Assembly: GCA_002395925.1 (NCBI GenBank)
Contig: DGVM01000068.1
Location: forward strand, 1 to 9,184
DNA from: Bacteroidales bacterium UBA4284
Lineage (GTDB): Bacteria; Bacteroidota; Bacteroidia; Bacteroidales; UBA932
DNA: 9,184 nucleotides
Direction: 5' to 3'
Position 1 is the first letter of the stretch. Each line of letters opens with the position of its first letter. Below are positions 1-4,321 of this stretch, in pieces. A program made the position numbers and the translations under genes. The notes beneath the pieces are model-generated. The model saw nothing but the letters and a program-made list of their open reading frames with translations. It was not told where the DNA came from and did no database searches.

Positions 1-938
1 AAGCATTTGCTTTTCTGCAGGAGTCCGCAAACCTGCGCGACAGCATCGCACGCAGCAAGAGCAGCCACGCTCTTGAGCTGTACAACATAGAATACGAAAC
101 GGCCAGGCGGGAGGAGACCATTCTCGCGCAGGCACAAGAGCTACGCCGCCAGAGCGAACTGCGCAACGTATTGATTATAGCCGCAATACTTTTACTTGCC
201 GCCGCCGTTGCCACGGCCGCTTTGGCCATCCGGGCAAGGCGCGGAGAGAAGAGCCTCGAGCGCAGCAACTCTCAGAAAAGCTTCCTTCTCAAAGTTATCT
301 CGCACGACATCCATTCACCGGCAGTAGCCCGCCTGAAGGGGCTGCAGATGCTGCGCGGAGGCCTCCGTCAGCTGCCCGAATCCGAGCTCCAGAGCCTGTT
401 GATGCAGATGGAGCAGCAGGCAGCCGCGGATGTCGAACTGACCGACAACGTGCTCCGATGGTCGCAGGCCGGGGAACTCAGAGTCGAGGCGGTGTGCTTC
501 AATCTTTGCGATCTTGCCTCGGAAGTCGTGACCCAGTACAGACAACCGGCTTCGCTTAAAGATATCCGCCTGGTCCTCGAAGCCCCTCAGACCGTTCTGG
601 TACGCACTGACCGCAGCAGCCTGATGCTCGCACTGCGCAACTTGCTGTCCAACGCCGTCAAGTTTTCCCGCCCGGGCGGAGAGGTACGAATCCGCGTTTC
701 GAAATACTCCATCAGCGTCAGCGATGACGGAATCGGCATACCCGAGGCGCAGCAAGACGCCATTTTCAGGACCAAGGGCTCTTACCGGCGCGCCGGCACA
801 GCAGGGGAACTCAGCAACGGGCTGGGACTCGCCGTCAGCCGCCAGCTCATCGAAGCGCTTGGCGGGAGCCTCACGGTGCTGAGCCGCGAAGGCGAGGGCA
901 GCACATTCACCATCAAATTACCCCTCGACAATGCCTGA
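1..938 (+). CDS. Membrane sensor histidine kinase, C-terminal part (5' end outside window)
   Basis: The reading frame is open from the left edge (first full codon at base 3), so the gene begins upstream. The TTG at 171 lies at the start of the membrane span and is not a credible start. In order, the visible protein has a charged alpha-helical stretch of about 50 residues (probable periplasmic coiled coil), one membrane span at about 171-233, a short linker, and a kinase core. The H-box reads SHDIHSP, with the probable phosphorylated His at 303-305. The ATP-binding domain shows an N-box NLLSNAVKF (about 639-665), G1 DDGIGIP (about 723-743) and G2 NGLGL (about 816-830). Bacteroidetes kinases with this layout usually carry periplasmic TPR repeats upstream; here that is inference. 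It would autophosphorylate and pass phosphate to the regulator whose start codon overlaps its stop by 8 bases. The ligand cannot be told. Confidence 0.9.
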   Translation, partial: AFAFLQESANLRDSIARSKSSHALELYNIEYETARREETILAQAQELRRQSELRNVLIIAAILLLAAAVATAALAIRARRGEKSLERSNSQKSFLLKVISHDIHSPAVARLKGLQMLRGGLRQLPESELQSLLMQMEQQAAADVELTDNVLRWSQAGELRVEAVCFNLCDLASEVVTQYRQPASLKDIRLVLEAPQTVLVRTDRSSLMLALRNLLSNAVKFSRPGGEVRIRVSKYSISVSDDGIGIPEAQQDAIFRTKGSYRRAGTAGELSNGLGLAVSRQLIEALGGSLTVLSREGEGSTFTIKLPLDNA

Positions 939-1569
939 CCCTATCCGCATACTGATTTGTGACGACCATCCCCTTATGCTCTTCGGCATACGCTCGATGC
1001 TCGAAAACCGGCCTGGACTTGTGGTGTGCGGTACTGCCCGCAATGGCGAGGAAGCCTTCGAGCAGGCGTCCCTCTTGCGGCCTGACGTGCTGCTGTTCGA
1101 CATCGTTATGCCCGGTATGGACGGGATAGAGCTTGCGCGGAGGATGCGTGCAGAACTGCCGGACGTGGCCCTTCTGGCGCTCTCCGGTGACGCTTCGGCC
1201 GCGACGCTGGAGCCATTACTCCGCATCGGCATAGACGGATTTCTCCCGAAGACTGCCGGCGACAGAACCATCGAGGACGCCATACGCAGCGTGGCATCAG
1301 GCTACGAGTATTTCGGCGCCGACATTGCCCGCCTAATCGAACGCATCAGTCTGGCGGAACGCGCCGCCGACAGCCTGTTCACGCCCCGTGAACTGGATGT
1401 AATCCGTCTCAGCTGCAAGGGCCTGCAGTACAAGGAAATCGCCGACGAGCTCGGCATCAAGTACCTTACTGTGGTCACGATAAAAAACAATATATTCCGC
1501 AAACTCGGCATCAACAACACCGTCGAACTGGTGTTGTATGCCATAAAAAAGAATCTTATAACTCTGTAG
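931..1569 (+). CDS. NarL/FixJ-type response regulator (REC + LuxR-type HTH)
   Basis: This 212-residue cytoplasmic protein has normal length for a NarL/FixJ regulator. The receiver domain (about residues 4-125) has the acidic pair D11-D12, phosphoacceptor D57 in LLFDIVMPGMDG, S85 at the switch position and K107 in FLPKTA. The C-terminal LuxR-type helix-turn-helix (about 149-210) begins LFTPRELDVIRL and contains LQYKEIADELGI and IFRKLGINN. The His common in the recognition helix (TVxTH) is Ile here (VVTIKNN). The ATG overlaps the kinase stop in ATGCCTGA, which implies translational coupling and a cognate pair. Phosphorylation presumably drives dimerisation and DNA binding; targets are unknown, but the two exported proteins just downstream belong to the same transcription unit. 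Family assignment is secure; the target is not. Confidence 0.95.
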   Translation: MPDPIRILICDDHPLMLFGIRSMLENRPGLVVCGTARNGEEAFEQASLLRPDVLLFDIVMPGMDGIELARRMRAELPDVALLALSGDASAATLEPLLRIGIDGFLPKTAGDRTIEDAIRSVASGYEYFGADIARLIERISLAERAADSLFTPRELDVIRLSCKGLQYKEIADELGIKYLTVVTIKNNIFRKLGINNTVELVLYAIKKNLITL

Positions 1570-1572
1570 CTT

Positions 1573-1779
1573 ATGAAATCGATATCCTTTAATCCCAAGT
1601 CCTTGGCGGCTCTCCTCGTTCTGGGAGTCCTTCTTTTAAGCAACGCTGCCAAAGCACAGGACAACCCATATGGAGGCAACCTGGGCAGGAGCGGCTCCTA
1701 CGTGGCAAAGTTCTCGGGGAGCAGCAGGTGGGCCACCGCCGTATGCTACTATTTCTTCTTCAAGGGGTCTATTCGCTGA
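1573..1779 (+). CDS. Small secreted protein, function unknown (68 aa)
   Basis: This small gene starts 3 bases after the regulator stop. The N-terminus is a clear type I signal peptide: basic start (MKSISFNPK), a hydrophobic core (LAALLVLGVLLLSNA) and a likely cleavage site after AKA at about residue 28. The mature product would be only about 40 residues, rich in Gly, Ser and aromatics, with one Cys in ATAVCYYFFFKG and a basic end (KGSIR). No domain is recognised. The other two frames also stop within a few codons of the end, so there is no sign that a simple frameshift truncated a longer protein. It sits in the same frame as the following lipoprotein, separated by the stop and two sense codons. 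It could be a periplasmic peptide that tunes the kinase, a secreted effector, or a degraded gene. The clean signal peptide and operon position favour a real gene. Confidence 0.6.
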   Translation: MKSISFNPKSLAALLVLGVLLLSNAAKAQDNPYGGNLGRSGSYVAKFSGSSRWATAVCYYFFFKGSIR

Positions 1780-1785
1780 CGTGAG

Positions 1786-2508
1786 ATGAGACGGTTCATT
1801 ATACTTGCCGCAGTTTTGTGCCTGGCATCCTGCGATGTTTTCGGGGATATGTGGTCAGCGGAAGACAAGAACGCGAAATCCAGCTTGGACGGAAACACTC
1901 TGACCTATTCAACATCCTCATTTACCCATACATACACTCTGGAGGAAACGGAGCTGGGCGCCACCGTATCCTTCTCCGCCTTTCCTTCCGGCGTGCAGGA
2001 ATTCACGGAAGTACAGACCAGGCTTCTGGGTAAATCCAAGCCCGGGACGCTTGCGCTCTGCATTATGGCTTTCGAAATCTACCGAAGAGACCGAGCAGCC
2101 GGCGAATCGTGTATCAAGAAATGTAACCTAAGCGCCAATGCAACAATCACTATGCCCCGCCTCAAAGAGAAGTTTCCTGCAAGGCGCGGTGCCACAACCG
2201 ACTCATACCAGCAACCATATCTGGTAGCATCCTATTTAAAAGGAGCCACCCGGGCGAACAGCTACTCACCGGACAAGCCCTATGTCGTAATACTCACGCT
2301 CAACGACAATCCGAATGTCGCCCAAGGCGAATACTCGACAACATATAAGGGCTCCGTATGGCATTACTATGTATCCTGCAACGGCGATGACCGACGGGAT
2401 GCAGACGTACTGGAGCCCGATGACAACGGCTTGATTATGGTCCACGGATGCGGCAATCTCGTGATGAGCGTCCCGGCCGTCAGCGACTGGAAGGACACGC
2501 TGGAGTAA
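1786..2508 (+). CDS. Lipoprotein of unknown function, DUF6935-like
   Basis: The 240-residue product begins with a lipoprotein signal peptide: MRRF, a hydrophobic core, then lipobox LASC with the lipidated Cys at residue 16. No Asp-type retention rule can be applied safely in Bacteroidetes, so the membrane leaflet is open. After a Ser/Thr-rich linker, residues about 70-235 contain segments EVQTRLLGKSKPGTLALCIM, YLKGATRANSY, PDKPYVVILTL and YYVSCNGDDRRDADVL. From memory these match a Bacteroidetes domain called DUF6935 (pattern KGAT..N.Y.P..PY and V.C.G.D..R); the family has no known activity. The start at 1786 is chosen because it gives a complete lipoprotein signal directly after the preceding stop (6-base gap). 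Co-transcription with the kinase and regulator suggests an envelope role, perhaps as target or accessory sensor. By eye its base composition is richer in A/T than the neighbouring genes. Confidence 0.8.
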   Translation: MRRFIILAAVLCLASCDVFGDMWSAEDKNAKSSLDGNTLTYSTSSFTHTYTLEETELGATVSFSAFPSGVQEFTEVQTRLLGKSKPGTLALCIMAFEIYRRDRAAGESCIKKCNLSANATITMPRLKEKFPARRGATTDSYQQPYLVASYLKGATRANSYSPDKPYVVILTLNDNPNVAQGEYSTTYKGSVWHYYVSCNGDDRRDADVLEPDDNGLIMVHGCGNLVMSVPAVSDWKDTLE

Positions 2509-2534
2509 CCACCAACCCTAGTGCAAACAGGAGC

Positions 2535-2567
2535 GTTTCCCACCGTCGGGCGGATTCCTATGTTCAT
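2535..2567 (-). other. Short RibF-like peptide start overlapping the MATE remnant stop
   Basis: Read leftward from 2567, ATG overlaps the stop of the MATE remnant (TGATG) and opens MNIGIRPTVGN. This resembles the conserved RibF segment written TNIGFRPTVSDGN in the intact ribF of this window (about 3601-3639), and the DNA agrees at 18 of 23 aligned bases in the core. No RibF-like sequence follows. It is either a residue of a second, lost ribF, the start of an unrelated downstream gene lost by deletion, or chance. The convergent gap 2509-2566 holds nothing else recognisable and no hairpin terminator. Confidence 0.2.
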
Positions 2568-2738
2568 CAGTACCCGTAGCGGGAGCGGAATCGAAGCAAC
2601 AAGCCGGCTCCTAGGAAAAAGGTTGGACACGAACAGGCCGTCCACGATGCTGTATATACTTATCAGCACCATCATCCCAATCAAGGGAAGCGATGAGATA
2701 AAAAGGCGCCTCGCGCCGTAATGTCCTCCAAGCGTCAT
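2567..2738 (-). pseudogene. MATE-family efflux transporter remnant with large internal deletion
   Basis: Reading leftward from the ATG at 2738, the first 39 codons (to 2622) give a normal MATE N-terminus: YGARRLFISSLPLIGMMVL followed by ISIYSIVDGLFVSN, the first transmembrane helix with its usual SIYSIVDG motif. The expected helices do not follow. From 2620 another frame reads FFLGAGLLLRFRSRYGY and stops at 2567-2569, which looks like the last helix and basic tail of a MATE protein. About 57 codons remain of a family that normally has about 450. MATE proteins export drugs or metabolites using Na+ or H+ gradients; this copy cannot. The ATG lies 4 bases beyond the stop of the AlkZ-related gene, so it was the next gene of the same operon. 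The N-terminal identity is strong; the C-terminal fragment rests on its hydrophobic/basic pattern. Confidence 0.7.
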
Positions 2739-2742
2739 CTTG

Positions 2743-3444
2743 TCAGCGCAACATCTTTTCCATCTGGACGCGGGTCGCGGAAGGCGCAGCGCGATGTATC
2801 GTTTCCATCAGGAATTCCAGGGATTGCGCCGGAGTAAGGCTTGAGCGCATGCTTCGCGGAGTGAATCCCGGGAAGAGGAAGTCAAAATCTTCGAACAGCG
2901 ACTCAGGGGTACAGAAAACGGAACGCTGCCAGCCTTCGTAGCGCAGTTCGGCGCCCCGATAAACACGGTCTATATCCCCCGTCACCACCCGTGTCTGCAT
3001 CTGCAGGCGGGCAAGCACAGAATCAGCGGCGCCTTTATTGACCCCGAGAAGAGCCCGCACGTCCCGGACGCTCACGCTTCCCTGCCGCTCGATAAGGTCC
3101 AGCACCCGCCGCTGGTCTTCCGAAGGAGCATAGCGCGGCTGACTGCGACGCCAGTTCATCAGCTCACGGTAAACATCTACCGTTGCAAAAGCGGCCTTGC
3201 CGCCCCACAGGAACTTGCCGTACGCTATCTCGCCGCTCTGCACGCAATGAATCTTCCAATCCCACGGGCCAAGGCTGTCTGAGGTGAACCAATCCCCGGG
3301 AGGGGTCTTTTCTTCTATGGAATAGCCGGGAATCGGATTCGCAAAGAAAGGTAGTATCCCGGCCTCCTTGACGGCCTGGAGCATTGCTTCCGGGCCGGTC
3401 ACCGAGGGCAGAAGAGGGTTTCCGGAGTGAGAGTCAATTGGCAT
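2743..3444 (-). CDS. AlkZ-related winged-helix protein
   Basis: The 233-residue product resembles a group annotated as AlkZ-related proteins, linked to the YcaQ/AlkZ winged-helix DNA glycosylase superfamily. Visible signatures are FFANPIPGYSIEEKTPP (about 33-49), GPWDWK (59-64), AYGKFLWGGKAAFAT (74-88) and a winged-helix-like stretch DQRRVLDLIE...VRALLGVNKGAADSVLARLQMQTRVV (about 110-154). It is shorter than true AlkZ (about 400 residues), and I cannot identify its catalytic QxQ motif, so glycosylase activity should not be assumed. Upstream in-frame starts exist (3492 and 3462), but the ATG at 3444 fits best: it sits in ATGCCAATTGA, overlaps the ribF stop by 11 bases like the other junctions here, and leaves the conserved region near the N-terminus. 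A DNA-repair or DNA-binding role is inference. Confidence 0.7.
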   Translation of the reverse strand: MPIDSHSGNPLLPSVTGPEAMLQAVKEAGILPFFANPIPGYSIEEKTPPGDWFTSDSLGPWDWKIHCVQSGEIAYGKFLWGGKAAFATVDVYRELMNWRRSQPRYAPSEDQRRVLDLIERQGSVSVRDVRALLGVNKGAADSVLARLQMQTRVVTGDIDRVYRGAELRYEGWQRSVFCTPESLFEDFDFLFPGFTPRSMRSSLTPAQSLEFLMETIHRAAPSATRVQMEKMLR

Positions 3445-4321
3445 CAGGAATGCTCTTGACATCGGCTTCAAGCTGACGTCGCAGGTCCTCAAGAGAGGCG
3501 AAGCGGTGCTCGTCGCGGATGCGGGAAATGAAGTCGAGGGTGATGTCGAGGCCGTAAATCATTTCGTCGAAGCCGAGGATGTGGGTCTCGATAGTAAGGA
3601 CGTTACCGTCGCTTACGGTGGGACGGAAGCCTATGTTGGTTACGCCCTTCGCTTCGGCCGAAATGACAGAAGAAAGAGTCACCCGGGTGTGATAAACTCC
3701 GTTCCCTGGAACGAGCATGAGCGGCTCGTAGAGCTTCATGTTGGCCGTTGGGAAACCTATCGTGCGGCCGAGGCGGTTGCCGCTTACCACTACGCCGCAC
3801 AGGCGGTACGGACGTCCGAGAAGCGAGGCGGCGGATACGACATCGCCGGCCTCCAGCGCATTGCGGATGCGCGTGGACGACACCGGGGCGCCGTCGATGC
3901 AGACAGGTGGGGCGATGATTACCGAAAGCCCCATGCGGCGCGCTGCTTCGGCGATTTCCTGCGGGCCTGCCTGCTCCGACCCGAAGCGGGTATCGTAGCC
4001 AAGCACCAGGGTATTGCACTGAAAATCACGGCGAAGCATCTGCAGGTATTCGACGGTGGACATGGCGGCGAAGTCCCTGGTAAAAGGAACGGTGACCACC
4101 TCGTCAACCCCCATGGAACGCAGCAGCGCCACCCTGTCATCGCGCGAGCTGAGGTAGCGCAGCGAATCGGCGCCGTTCTGCAGAACTGCCCGCGGATGAG
4201 GCCAGAACGTAACTACAACGCTCTGCTCCCCTCGCCTGCGGGCCTCGGAGAGCAGAGTGTCTATGACAAGACGGTGCCCGGGATGGACACCGTCGAAAAA
4301 GCCTGTGGCTACTACAGCCAT
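3434..4321 (-). CDS. ribF: Bifunctional riboflavin kinase/FAD synthetase
   Basis: This cytoplasmic enzyme phosphorylates riboflavin to FMN and then adenylylates FMN to FAD. The N-terminal nucleotidyltransferase domain (about residues 1-155) has GFFDGVHPGH at 7-16 (class I HxGH-type motif), TFWPHPR at 38-44, GYDTRFG at 108-114 and SSTRIRNAL at 148-156. The C-terminal riboflavin kinase domain (about 165-290) has LGRPY, GRTIGFPTANM at 185-195 (the PTAN Mg-ATP site), NIGFRPTV at 229-236 and the catalytic Glu in IETHIL (E245). Length, 295 residues, is normal, although the N-terminus begins closer to the GFFDGVHPGH motif than in many homologues. The ATG overlaps the stop of the phosphorylase gene by 10 bases (ATGGCTGTAG), implying coupled translation. 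A flavin gene inside a glycogen operon is an unexpected but apparently genuine arrangement. Confidence 0.96.
   Translation of the reverse strand: MAVVATGFFDGVHPGHRLVIDTLLSEARRRGEQSVVVTFWPHPRAVLQNGADSLRYLSSRDDRVALLRSMGVDEVVTVPFTRDFAAMSTVEYLQMLRRDFQCNTLVLGYDTRFGSEQAGPQEIAEAARRMGLSVIIAPPVCIDGAPVSSTRIRNALEAGDVVSAASLLGRPYRLCGVVVSGNRLGRTIGFPTANMKLYEPLMLVPGNGVYHTRVTLSSVISAEAKGVTNIGFRPTVSDGNVLTIETHILGFDEMIYGLDITLDFISRIRDEHRFASLEDLRRQLEADVKSIPDAN

Noticed and set aside
315..755. 146-codon minus-strand frame inside the kinase gene
   Set aside because: It overlaps the kinase catalytic core and shows no family resemblance.
1530..1572. Possible Bacteroidales promoter (TTG then TAnnTTTG) before the small secreted gene
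   Set aside because: A TTG is present near 1534, but the downstream element reads TATAACTCTG, not TAnnTTTG, and the 3-base gap to the regulator stop favours one operon.
1818..2033. 71-codon plus-strand frame inside the lipoprotein gene
   Set aside because: It is in another frame of a gene with a clear lipobox and conserved domain, and has no features of its own.
2531..2560. Possible terminator hairpin from AGGAGCG ... GATTCCT
   Set aside because: Only about four base pairs at the ends can form and no T-run follows on either strand.
2367..2738. Reading 2738 to 2367 on the minus strand as one intact 123-aa membrane protein
   Set aside because: Only the first 39 codons are MATE-like; the rest is basic, low-complexity and overlaps the end of the lipoprotein gene, as expected for a frame running past a deletion junction.
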